Assembly: GCA_003023725.1 (NCBI GenBank)
Contig: PXYT01000005.1
Location: 3,022 to 67,021 of the forward strand
Direction of reading: 5' to 3'
Length of the DNA stretch: 64,000 nt
Source of the DNA: Sulfobacillus benefaciens
Lineage (GTDB): Bacteria; Bacillota; Sulfobacillia; Sulfobacillales; Sulfobacillaceae
Position numbers and translations under genes: made by a program. Position 1 is the stretch's first letter. Each line of letters opens with the position of its first letter. The notes beneath the pieces were generated by a model. The model was given only the letters and a program-made list of their open reading frames with translations. It ran no database searches and was not told the origin of the DNA. Of this stretch, positions 37,712-46,513 are shown piece after piece.

Positions 37712-39010
37712 TCATGAATTCTTGACAGCATCCTCAACTTCCGATAATTCCGAAGAGATGTCTACGTTCCATTTGCGGTGTATCCGCTTTAACACTGTAA
37801 CAGCTAAGACGGCCGTAACGATATCCATCGTCACCACAATCAGGAAAACCGGAGTCCAGCTATTTGCCACAGCGTCCAGGCTCGCCGACAAAGGACCTCC
37901 CAGCAACGCTCCCACCCCCTGGGCCATATAAAGCATTCCATAATTCATCGTGGCATGCTCGCTACCATAAAAGTCGGTTAGGGTGGAAGGAAACAGTGAA
38001 AAAATTTCTCCCCAGCCAAAGAACGCCAATCCGGTTAGAATGACAAACAAAACCGGATTGCCGACAAAGGCTATCAGAAGAAGAATGGAGAGGGCTTCGA
38101 GAGAAAAAGCCAGCAGCATGGTGTTTTCGCGTCCAATGTGATCGGAAACCCAGCCAAAAAATGGTCGGGTCAGACCATTTGTAAACCGGGACAAGGTTAA
38201 GGACAAAGGCAGAGCTGCCACCCCAAGTACCAAGGCATTTTCCACGCCATAGTCCTTCGCAATCGGCCCCACTTCCGACACAATCATCAATCCGCTGGTT
38301 GACATCATGGTCATCATCGCAAACAACCACCAAAAGGGGGCTGTTTTAAGCATCTGCAGCGGCCCATACGACCGCATTGTCCTGATCTCCCGACCCTGGG
38401 AAAATCAGTCGCGGCGGGTGCTTTGATTAGACCTTGTGCCGCAATCAAACCGACCGCCCCTTGGATGAGGCCAAACACACTCAGAGCATGAGCATACCCT
38501 GACGATGCAATCATCGTGGCAATCGGAAAGGTGGTGAAAATCGCCCCGGCGCCATACCCTGCCGCAACCAAACCAGCGGCCAGGCCCCGTCGTCTGGGAA
38601 ACCACCTAACCATTAATCCCACCACACCCACATAAATAATGCCGGATCCAATGCCTCCTAAGACGCCGTAACTCCAATAAAGCGAGAACACATGGTCAAC
38701 TCGGGCGGAGAAAATCCAACTGAGGCCTACCAGGATGGATCCCACTGACATCAAAAGGCGAGGGCCAAAACGTTCAATCAAAAAGGGCTTGAAACGGAGA
38801 GAACCATGTCTGGAGAATGACAAAGAGGGAAAAGGTGACTTGGATAGACGCAAGACTCCCCCCGACATGTTTTTATAATGGGTCAACAAATAAGGTCCAG
38901 ACATACTGAGAACTTGAAATACTCATCATCAAAACGAATCCGCAGATCAACTGAAACCAGCGCGTAAAACCCGTGGGTGAGGATACTCCCTTATTGATCA
39001 CTCTTTCCAT
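37712..39010 (-). pseudogene. Oxalate/formate antiporter-type MFS transporter, multiply disrupted
   Basis: The frame from ATG 39010 gives GFTRWFQLICGFVLMMS and SSSQYVWTLFVDPL, a typical OxlT start, then stops at 38873-38875. It resumes as ASIQVTFSLFVILQTWFSPFQ, then shifts frame in an A/G run near 38780-38787 into FLIERFGPRLLMSVGSIL. A third break near 38380 leads to RSYGPLQMLKTAPFWWLF and the C-terminal six helices. The whole OFA-family sequence is present, so the gene died recently. The C-terminal half alone (37712-38377) still reads open but lacks half the transporter. Confidence 0.82.
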
Positions 39011-39579
39011 GCCTCCTCAACTTGTCAGTCAAACCACCGAATGCCGTGCGGGCGTCAGGTCAAGTAATAACGCGCCCTGGCATCCGGACATCCTCGGCAG
39101 CCATAGCTTGATAACGGGAGGGTCCCGAGCACGGGTGAACATCCGGACGCGGATATTTCTCTTCAGGGCTCCGTGTAACCCATCATAATCACGCCGGCAA
39201 ATCTTTTCGTCGGTAATGGGCACAAAAGTGACGACGAATGGCAGGGCTAACGCGTTTTTCTTCCCGCTATGTCCTGAATACATGCGCATCCCTGACCGGT
39301 AGACAAAGGCTTGCTTTGACATTCGCCTGTTCCCCGTCACACTAGCTAAACCAAGAGGGGTCATCTAATCTCTTCGATTTCATGGCCCCGTCCCGTAGTT
39401 TCCCGGACCATTGTCGGTCCTTGAGCAACCCAAGGCATCCTCTAAGCATCCGGAGCCACAAGTGTCACCCCAAAAATCTCTGTCGAATTATGCCAGATTA
39501 TTGAGAAAAATTCTAAAAGGACATTGAAGAAAATATCTCGAATTAATTAGCCGAATACGTTCCAACAGGGGGCTAGAAC
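39011..39579. other. Intergenic region, no gene seen
   Basis: About 570 bases between divergent genes. The minus-strand ORF at 39029-39364 has no ribosome site or known motif. Confidence 0.45.
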
Positions 39580-40362
39580 ATGCGGCATTTAACACTCCGG
39601 GGCATGACGGCTATGAGCGGTCTACGCGGGATGACCTTGGTCATGACGGGGGTATTTTTGGTGCAGCAGCATCAGCTCTTTTCGCATTGGCCGAATGCCC
39701 TGATGCTCGCAGGGTACCTGGGAGTCGTTGTCGTGGCCACGGTGCTGTGGTGGCAACGTCCGTCGAGGCGCATGGGATGCCAAAGTGTCTTGTGGGTGGC
39801 AGACGCCGTAATCATCACCATTCTCTTTCTTATTTTTTCCACCCCACACTCATCGGCACCAGCCTTATTACCCGTCCTGGCGTACGAGGCCGAATTGTAC
39901 TGGCCCAGGCGAGGAGCATTGCTGGGGGGATGGATGGCGGGCATCATTTTTCTGTTAGTGTGGTGGATCAGGCTCTGGGCTCACCAACCCACCTTTTCTC
40001 CCACGACCTTGCTGTTTTGGATCACTGTTCTCAGTGTTCTGATCATTTTCCCTCTGTATGTGGTGCCGTTGTCATCCATAGACCAATCCGCCGGCCTTCC
40101 TCCGGACGCGTCAGAAAGCGCTACGGCCCTCCAGGTCCCGTCTCTTTCCGTGGACAGTCCTTGGTCCATTCTATCTGCCCGTGAACGCGATATTTGGCCC
40201 TGGCTCCTGTCCAAAGCATCATTCCGTGACATTGCGGCCCAATTAACCATCGACATGGGTACGGTAAAAACACACGCCTCACGCATTTACCACAAACGTC
40301 GGGTTAGAGACCGGGAGGAGTTGAGACAGCGCTACGCCCCACAAAATCCCGAACACGGATAG
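39580..40362 (+). CDS. Membrane-anchored LuxR-type regulator, 260 aa
   Basis: ATG 39580 follows AGGGGG. Residues about 15-175 form five or six membrane helices. After a linker, residues 195-250 hold a LuxR-type helix-turn-helix: SPWSILSARERDIWPWLLSK, SFRDIAAQLTIDMGTVKTHAS and IYHKRRVRDREEL. The protein therefore joins a membrane sensor part directly to DNA binding. It lacks a recognisable receiver or kinase domain. It lies just before the nitrogen-compound genes in the same direction, so it may control them. Confidence 0.75.
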   Translation: MRHLTLRGMTAMSGLRGMTLVMTGVFLVQQHQLFSHWPNALMLAGYLGVVVVATVLWWQRPSRRMGCQSVLWVADAVIITILFLIFSTPHSSAPALLPVLAYEAELYWPRRGALLGGWMAGIIFLLVWWIRLWAHQPTFSPTTLLFWITVLSVLIIFPLYVVPLSSIDQSAGLPPDASESATALQVPSLSVDSPWSILSARERDIWPWLLSKASFRDIAAQLTIDMGTVKTHASRIYHKRRVRDREELRQRYAPQNPEHG

Positions 40363-40748
40363 AATACCATCGAACACAATTTTGAAGTAACCCCGAAGTG
40401 GTATGACGCCAAATCCGCCCCTATCGGTTGCCACCCGACAACAACTCCTGTACGCCATGGGAGTTGGGAAGGGGTGAGAGCTAGATCTGGCGTTATGTTC
40501 AGATTTGGGCCACAGCCCAATGTTCTTGCAAGTCTTGACTGTTACTTTATTATATTGAAAGGTACTGTCCAATAAATCCTCACGCATTCTTGTAACGGCA
40601 TTCATTCAAAAGTTGGGCGACAACGTGCACGTCTCGTGAGCCACTCTACCCATGAAAATGGAGTCAGAATAGGTCGGGACTCCGCTTTTTTGTCCCTGGA
40701 TGCCACATACGACAATGCACATAACATCAAACGTCAGGAGATGACCCA
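40363..40748. other. Intergenic region with structured element
   Basis: No gene. It contains the inverted-repeat element at 40402-40497 and possible weak promoter hexamers around 40525-40555, upstream of ridA. Confidence 0.5.
40402..40497. other. Structured inverted-repeat element
   Basis: ACGCCAAATC (40406-40415) pairs with GATCTGGCGT (40484-40493) at 9 of 10 positions, with looser pairing beyond. An inner stem AACTCC/GGGAGTT lies within. It could be a leader RNA structure, a MITE-like remnant or an operator. Confidence 0.4.
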
Positions 40749-41195
40749 TTGACAACGTCCCGAATCCAAAGAGTGTTTGCCAATAAAGCCCCTCAGCCAA
40801 TCGCCCCGTTTTCCCATGCCACATGGGCCGGCGATTTTCTGTTCGTGACAGGGCAAATGCCCATTGATCCGGTCACCAACCAATATCTAGACGGCGGCAT
40901 CTCAGAACAAACCCATCAGGTTATGTCCAACTTGCATCAGGTATTAGCCGCCGCGGGTCTGTCGTTTCACGACGTCGTATCGGTGAGGGCTTTTCTCGCG
41001 GACATGACAGACTATAATGCCTTTAATCAGGTCTATCAAACGTATTTTTCACCCCAGAATCTGCCGTCCCGAACCTGTGTCGGTGTAAACGGCTTGGCTG
41101 GCGGTGCCAAAGTGGAAGTGGATTTAGTGGCCATGAGAGGGGAAACCGGCGGTATTATGGAATCTCCGTCATTAGGGGAAAGAAGGGGGCAATGA
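40749..41195 (+). CDS. RidA/YjgF-family protein, 148 aa
   Basis: A TTG at 40749 with AGGAG upstream starts it. The RidA pattern is complete: PQPIAPFSHATWAGDFLFVTGQ, QTHQVMSNLHQVLAAAGLSF, VVSVRAFLADMTDYNAFNQVY and SRTCVGVNGLAGGAKVEVDLVAM with the conserved Arg. RidA-type proteins hydrolyse reactive enamines/imines, and the Rut pathway of pyrimidine breakdown includes a relative. The amidase gene starts one base after its stop, so it belongs to this operon. An extra 15 residues end it. Confidence 0.88.
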   Translation: MTTSRIQRVFANKAPQPIAPFSHATWAGDFLFVTGQMPIDPVTNQYLDGGISEQTHQVMSNLHQVLAAAGLSFHDVVSVRAFLADMTDYNAFNQVYQTYFSPQNLPSRTCVGVNGLAGGAKVEVDLVAMRGETGGIMESPSLGERRGQ

Positions 41196-41196
41196 T

Positions 41197-42207
41197 ATGT
41201 TCCACAAGCTCAAAGCCAAACCAGACACCGTGCATTGGGGATATTTCGACAATTCTTTGCCGGCGGTACTGCGAGCCACATCGGGGGACATCATAGAGGT
41301 AGAGACGATTACCCATCAGGCCGGGGATGCCCCGGATCTGCTAATGGATGAAGAGATTCGGGACATTTACCAGACCATTCCCTTAAAAGACCGTGCCCCA
41401 GGCGTCCACATCATGACCGGCCCCATTTATGTCGAGGAGGCAGAACCGGGAGACACTTTGGAGGTTCGGTACCTGGATCTTCGTCCCCGCTTATTGTTCG
41501 GCAGTAATGCGGCCGCACCCTGGGGCTATCTTCACACCGAATTAGGAAGCAAAGCACGTGTCACCATCTTCGAAATTGATGCCCAGCTAGGCTTTGCTCA
41601 GGCTCTTTATGCCTTTGACTATCCAGGCGCTTATGATAAGCCCGGGCAGATCGTCTCGGATGACATTCGCAAAGAATCCAGTTTACAGGGCATCCGGATT
41701 CCTTTGAATGCGCATATTGGAACGGCGGGTGTTGCTTTGAACACGCCGGGGCGCATCAGCACCATTCCTCCCGGAGAGCACGGCGGCAATATTGACAATT
41801 GGCGCATCGGCCAGGGCTCCAGCATGTTTTATCCCGTCCTGGTACCTGGAGCCCTATTTTCGTTGGGAGACCCTCATCTCGCCCAGGGCGATTCCGAATT
41901 AGACGGGACGGCCATCGAAGCATCTTTACACGCCACCATCGAAATCATTCTCCATAAGCACATGACATTGCCCGCGCCTCTGCTGGAACTCCGTGACGCC
42001 TGGTATCTTCACGGCTTCGGCGACACCTTGGATGAGGCTATGAAAGACGCCGCACTGGCCATGCTGGATTACCTGACACAATACCGGAACCTAAGCCGCA
42101 ACGATGCGTACGCGTTGCTGAGTGTCGCCGGCCATTTCGGCATTACACAAGTAGTGGATAGACGTATCGGTGTGCATGTGTCATTGGCCAAATCCCTTTT
42201 CCCCTAA
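41197..42207 (+). CDS. Acetamidase/formamidase-family hydrolase, 336 aa
   Basis: ATG 41197 overlaps nothing and is coupled to ridA. FmdA/AmdA-family signs are HWGYFDNSLPAVLRATSGDII, the GVHIMTGPIYVEEAEPGDTLEV beta segment, NAHIGTAGVALNTPGR, PPGEHGGNIDNWRIGQGSSM and the SLGDPHLAQGDSELDGTAIE region. Family members release ammonia from formamide or short amides. In this operon it would release nitrogen from an amide product or from formamide. Confidence 0.88.
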   Translation: MFHKLKAKPDTVHWGYFDNSLPAVLRATSGDIIEVETITHQAGDAPDLLMDEEIRDIYQTIPLKDRAPGVHIMTGPIYVEEAEPGDTLEVRYLDLRPRLLFGSNAAAPWGYLHTELGSKARVTIFEIDAQLGFAQALYAFDYPGAYDKPGQIVSDDIRKESSLQGIRIPLNAHIGTAGVALNTPGRISTIPPGEHGGNIDNWRIGQGSSMFYPVLVPGALFSLGDPHLAQGDSELDGTAIEASLHATIEIILHKHMTLPAPLLELRDAWYLHGFGDTLDEAMKDAALAMLDYLTQYRNLSRNDAYALLSVAGHFGITQVVDRRIGVHVSLAKSLFP

Positions 42208-42434
42208 GTGCTGCCGAGTCGACGAGGGCTGTTCGATTCCGAACATAGTAATCTCGAGCAATCTCTATTGTTTTGGTTAAATACCCAAAACTCTGTCGGA
42301 GGGATTACACGCGGCGACACAACTGTGTAATATTCTGACCAAGTCGATGACTGCCTTGGCTGATATAGACTGTCGCGGTTCTATCAAGCGCCATCGATGA
42401 TCTGCACGTATCCACGCTAAGAGGTGAAGCCTGA
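42208..42434. promoter_or_regulatory. Intergenic region with a possible operator
   Basis: ATTACAC (42304-42310) and GTGTAAT (42325-42331) form a 7-bp inverted repeat ahead of the molybdenum hydroxylase genes. It could be a binding site or weak terminator. Confidence 0.3.
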
Positions 42435-42926
42435 ATGCCCCGCTTGCTGAAAACACACTACAGCGCCGTCGTTACCGTCAACGGCCATGTTCACCGGCTT
42501 ACGGTGCCGGGCCATGAACGGCTCCTGACCACATTGCGGGAGAGGCTCCATCTCTTTTCCGCGCGTTACGGGTGCGGCACGGGACATTGTGGCGCCTGTG
42601 TTGTGTTGGTTAACGAAGAACCGGTTCCCAGTTGTCTCTTACTCACCGTACGGCAACAAAAGAACCGCATTCAAACGCTGGAAGGACTGAAAAAGGATAG
42701 CCTGTTGGCACAACTGATGACATCGTTTGCCGAAGAACATGCGGCCCAGTGCGGCTATTGCACACCAGGTCTTCTTCTCAGTGCACGGCATCTGTTAAAA
42801 ACCTGCCCCTCGGCTACGGAGTCCCAGTTGCGCGAAGAATTGTCTTCACACATCTGCCGGTGCACGGGATATTATGCGCCTCTCCGCGCCATAGCCAAAG
42901 TGAGAGATTCGTATGCGGTGGATTGA
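42435..42926 (+). CDS. Molybdenum hydroxylase, [2Fe-2S] subunit, 163 aa
   Basis: The two-domain ferredoxin small subunit of the xanthine dehydrogenase family. The plant-type cluster uses C47, C52, C55 and C67 (ARYGCGTGHCGACVV). The second cluster uses C106, C109, C141 and C143 (AAQCGYCTPG, HICRCTGYY). All eight cysteines are present. It passes electrons between the molybdenum centre and FAD. Its stop overlaps the next start by 14 bases. Confidence 0.93.
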   Translation: MPRLLKTHYSAVVTVNGHVHRLTVPGHERLLTTLRERLHLFSARYGCGTGHCGACVVLVNEEPVPSCLLLTVRQQKNRIQTLEGLKKDSLLAQLMTSFAEEHAAQCGYCTPGLLLSARHLLKTCPSATESQLREELSSHICRCTGYYAPLRAIAKVRDSYAVD

Positions 42927-43686
42927 AGCCCACACTATTCGGCAAGTACAGCGGTGTTTGAGCGCGAATGTTCCCATTGTTGGGGGAGGGAGCTGGCTTC
43001 TGAGTGACGGATCGGTTCCGGAAGCGGTCTGCGACTTGAGAGAATATCCATGGGCTCAGGGGATAACGGGGAATGAAAGCGGCTGGATGATAGGTCCCGA
43101 CGTCACGCTCAGTCAGTGGCTTCAAGCCTTGGACTCCGAGAACGTGATCGCGGAAGTCATCCGTAAAATGGGAACGCCAATTTTCCGCCGGGTGGCCACC
43201 GTCATTGGGGCGGTCGCAAATCCGCAGCCGGTGGCGGATTTGTATCCTGTTATGCGGCTTTTGGGGGCGGACATTTTTTACATCGATCTCCACCACGACA
43301 GCATTCAACACGAAAAACTGATGTGGCCCTTCCGAGCGAACCCCCGGGCCCTCGTGGGCCTATGGGTTCCCGCGTCCACGCCTTACCGCTTTATTGCCTT
43401 CCGCAAATACACCAAAGGCCGGTTGACCCGGGTGTTGTTGAATCTGGGAACAGGACTAGCCCAACAAGGAGACATTATGACCGCTGATTTTGTGATAGGC
43501 GGATTGTCACAATGGCCGTACGAGGACAGGGTAGCCGGAGCGTCTCATAGCATATCGCACCAAATATCTCAAAGACTCCGGAACCAGGGAAACATTACCC
43601 CCTTTTACCAGGCCCTGATCATGGAAATGTGTGACGATGTCCTGAACCAATGGGAACACCGAGCAGACAGGAGAAGCGAATTATGA
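42913..43686 (+). CDS. Molybdenum hydroxylase, FAD-binding subunit, 257 aa
   Basis: A short FAD-binding (CoxM/XdhB-type) subunit. The flavin-phosphate loop reads VPIVGGGSWLL, and FRRVATVIGAVANPQPVADLYPVM resembles the second FAD motif. The sequence is more divergent than most, and the C-terminal domain is small. Start ATG overlaps the previous gene and its end overlaps the large subunit, so the three are made together. Confidence 0.82.
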   Translation: MRWIEAHTIRQVQRCLSANVPIVGGGSWLLSDGSVPEAVCDLREYPWAQGITGNESGWMIGPDVTLSQWLQALDSENVIAEVIRKMGTPIFRRVATVIGAVANPQPVADLYPVMRLLGADIFYIDLHHDSIQHEKLMWPFRANPRALVGLWVPASTPYRFIAFRKYTKGRLTRVLLNLGTGLAQQGDIMTADFVIGGLSQWPYEDRVAGASHSISHQISQRLRNQGNITPFYQALIMEMCDDVLNQWEHRADRRSEL

Positions 43687-45839
43687 GAATGTGGCCCTTA
43701 AGCACATATCCCCGCTACGCGCCGGACTGGCTCGATCTTCACCCGGAAGCGTTGATTGGGGGGATTCTCGAGGCTCCGGCAGCTCCCGCCCGCTGTGCGA
43801 TTGACAATCTGGAAGAATTGCGAGGGCTGCCGGGAGTAGAAACCATTTTGACGGCAAGTGAGGTGCCGTGCTATCCCTTTACCACGGCCGGGCAACCGGA
43901 ACCCGAGCCTTCGCCGTACGATACCTTGATTCTAAATCCCCTCTCCCGCTATCCGGGAGAACCCGTCGCCCTCATGGCCGCCTCATCCCTGGACGCACTC
44001 TACCACATCCGGCAACGCGCAAAAATCACGTACGAACCTTGGTATGGTCCTTTGCATGACCAACATCCTAACAATGTTGCCGAAGCCGTGCACTATTCCA
44101 GCGGACCCGCTGCGCCTTCCGAGGCCGACAGCGAGCGCTTTAAGACCACGATTCACGTGGGACGGGTTAGCCACATGCAATTGGAGCCGCACGCAGCAAT
44201 GTGTTCTTTCGACGAAGAGAACAGGCTCGTCATCATCACCACGACCCAGGTTCCTTACCACGTGAGACGTATCGTGGCCCGGGCATTGAACTGTCCGGTT
44301 TCCCGAATTCTCGTCAAGGCGACGGACGTCGGCGGTGGGTTTGGCGGCAAACAGGAAGTGATTGTCGAACCCTGGGTAGCCATACTCGCTGTCAAGACAG
44401 GCAAGCCGGTGAAAATGATGTTAAGCCGCCGTCAGGAATTCATTTTGACCCGAACACGCCATGCGGCCACATTGACCGTAGAAAGCCAATGGCACGGACG
44501 ACAAATCCGGGAAATCGCCATGAGTGCCGACGTTGAAACCGGACCTTATGCGTCCCACGGTTCGACAGTCGCTCATAATATGGGGTTGAAATCCCTGCCG
44601 CTGTATCGTGCTGAAGCGTACCACTTTAATGCTAGCGTTCGCTATACCCCAGGTCCCGTTGCCGGTGCCATGCGCGGGTACGGAGGGCCCCAAGGAGCCA
44701 TGGCCGTGGAAACGCATCTCAATCAAGTTGCCGCGAGAAAAGGGCTCTCGCCCTGGTGTCTTCGCCACAAGGTGTTGGCCCAAACAGGCGATGCTCTTGA
44801 CATTTTTACGGCCGCGTCAAGCTTCAAACGCATCCATCACACCAATCTCCGAAACCTTCTCTCACGAACCCGCGATGCCATTGGGGAAGGCTCACCCATG
44901 GCCACTGGAGAAGGAATAGGTCTCGCCATGAGCATGCAGGCCAGTGGTGTCCCCGGCAGCGAATTGGCTGAGGTCTCGATTGGCGTGGATGAAGACGGAA
45001 GCCTGTTTGTCAAGACTGGAGCCATCGACATCGGGCAAGGAGCCCGCGAAACCCTTTCCAACATTATCTATGACGCCTTACAATTGCCGCGGGGCCATGT
45101 GCCCATTTCCTTTTCCATGGGACAAACCCAGGACTTTGGCTTTGACTACGGAACCTATGCGTCGTCCACGACCTATGTGAGTGGTCTGGCTGCTTATAAG
45201 GCGGCTGGGATCGTACGCCGCAAAATGGAATCCTTGGCCCGCAGCATGATGCGTCATTCCGAACTTAAGGACACACCGTTGAGTGAGTGTTGGACTGCCC
45301 TCGCCCATAGCAGTTTTTACGGTCCCCGCCGCCACCCCGTAATGGGGCACGCGGTGGCAAGACCCTCGGATTCGCCTGCGCCCTATGCAATCGCGGCTGT
45401 CCGCTTGACCGTTCATGACAACGGAGAGTTGGTTATTCACCACATCGTCATTGGTGTCGATGCCGGCAAACCTATTAACCCCAGGGGGTTCCGCGGACAA
45501 ATTGAAGGAGCCGTCATTCAGGGCCTGGGCTATGCCTTGTGGGAAGAATTGGAGCTGGATCACAGCGACACCCATGTTCTCAATCCTTCCTTGTTCGACT
45601 ATGCCTTGCCGGCCCCCCAGGACATTCCTCCACTGGACATTATCATGGCCCAGACTGAGGATCCAACCACACCCCTCGGAGCTAAATCCGTGGGGGAAGT
45701 TGCATTGGCTCCTATAGCTCCGGCCATTGTGGGCGCCATTTTTCGGGCCAGGGGGATCTGGATGAGAACACTCCCAATCACACGGGAGAAATTATGGAAC
45801 GCCCTGATGGCACAAAGAGAAACCGTGACGCCCTCATAA
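43683..45839 (+). CDS. Molybdenum hydroxylase, Mo-cofactor subunit, 718 aa
   Basis: ATG 43683 follows AGGAGAAG; the frame from 43650 overlaps too far. Xanthine dehydrogenase-family landmarks are HMQLEPHAAMCSF, VKATDVGGGFGGKQEV (first Mo-cofactor segment), GPVAGAMRGYGGPQGAMAVE, the IDIGQGARETLSNI segment and, at the end, TTPLGAKSVGEVALAPIAPAI with the conserved catalytic Glu (GE). It should hydroxylate an N-heterocycle such as a purine or pyrimidine; substrate not readable. It is about 50-60 residues shorter than common XdhA subunits. Confidence 0.92.
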   Translation: MRMWPLSTYPRYAPDWLDLHPEALIGGILEAPAAPARCAIDNLEELRGLPGVETILTASEVPCYPFTTAGQPEPEPSPYDTLILNPLSRYPGEPVALMAASSLDALYHIRQRAKITYEPWYGPLHDQHPNNVAEAVHYSSGPAAPSEADSERFKTTIHVGRVSHMQLEPHAAMCSFDEENRLVIITTTQVPYHVRRIVARALNCPVSRILVKATDVGGGFGGKQEVIVEPWVAILAVKTGKPVKMMLSRRQEFILTRTRHAATLTVESQWHGRQIREIAMSADVETGPYASHGSTVAHNMGLKSLPLYRAEAYHFNASVRYTPGPVAGAMRGYGGPQGAMAVETHLNQVAARKGLSPWCLRHKVLAQTGDALDIFTAASSFKRIHHTNLRNLLSRTRDAIGEGSPMATGEGIGLAMSMQASGVPGSELAEVSIGVDEDGSLFVKTGAIDIGQGARETLSNIIYDALQLPRGHVPISFSMGQTQDFGFDYGTYASSTTYVSGLAAYKAAGIVRRKMESLARSMMRHSELKDTPLSECWTALAHSSFYGPRRHPVMGHAVARPSDSPAPYAIAAVRLTVHDNGELVIHHIVIGVDAGKPINPRGFRGQIEGAVIQGLGYALWEELELDHSDTHVLNPSLFDYALPAPQDIPPLDIIMAQTEDPTTPLGAKSVGEVALAPIAPAIVGAIFRARGIWMRTLPITREKLWNALMAQRETVTPS

Positions 45840-45949
45840 CAAGAGAAAACAAGATCAGAAATGGCGGAAACATAACGAAAAGAGACAGGAACAAAGGTGT
45901 AAGCGGACAAAATTAGCCGTATGCGGCGAGAGGATGGGGAGGAACACAC

Positions 45950-46513
45950 ATGCAGGAAATCAATGAAGTCGTAAGCATCCCGGTAAAAGAGGCGTCGGAA
46001 GACTTGCTGGCTCCCTATGGCATTTTTCTGGGAGAAAGCGTGCACCGTCCGGGGCTGTCTATTCCTTTCTATCAAGGCGCGGTAGAAGAGGGCGCCAATT
46101 TGGACTTCGTCTGCTCGGGGCAATCCGTTATTCGCACGGCACGAATTTCCCCCCGGAACACTGAAGTCATCTGGCTGGAATATCATGCAATTTTGACCCA
46201 AGTCTTTATCGGACTGGGAACCCAGCCTTTTGTAATGGTTTTAGGGCGTCCCCAAAAAGAGGCGAGGATCCCTGATTTAAATCAGGTCGAGGCCTTCCTT
46301 TTCCCGCCCGGGCACGGAGTCCTGTTAGGGCAGCGCGTATGGCACGATTTTCCTATGGCTGTTTCGGAACCGGTCACGATCTTTACCATCAATTCCGAAG
46401 AGGTCGTCCAGGCTCTGGCGTCTCAACCCCATCCTGCCGACATGAACCGTGGGGACGTGTATAAAATTCATGTCAAAACCCACACCGGAAAGCATTTGCG
46501 GGTGGAAATGTGA
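45950..46513 (+). CDS. Ureidoglycolate lyase-like (AllA-type) protein, 187 aa
   Basis: ATG 45950 follows GGGGAGG. A cupin-like AllA fold is suggested by IPFYQGAVEEGANLDFV, ISPRNTEVIWLEYHAILTQVFIGLG, PFVMVLGR and FLFPPGHGVLLGQRVWHDFPMAV with the likely His metal ligands. AllA splits ureidoglycolate to glyoxylate and urea. Here it is coupled (TGATG) to the ring-opening hydrolase, so it may act on the ureido product of that enzyme or on a ureidoglycolate-like intermediate. Confidence 0.72.
   Translation: MQEINEVVSIPVKEASEDLLAPYGIFLGESVHRPGLSIPFYQGAVEEGANLDFVCSGQSVIRTARISPRNTEVIWLEYHAILTQVFIGLGTQPFVMVLGRPQKEARIPDLNQVEAFLFPPGHGVLLGQRVWHDFPMAVSEPVTIFTINSEEVVQALASQPHPADMNRGDVYKIHVKTHTGKHLRVEM

Noticed and set aside
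45078-45575. 165-codon ORF opposite the Mo-cofactor subunit
   Set aside because: It is a shadow of the conserved xanthine dehydrogenase-type gene and has no motif of its own.
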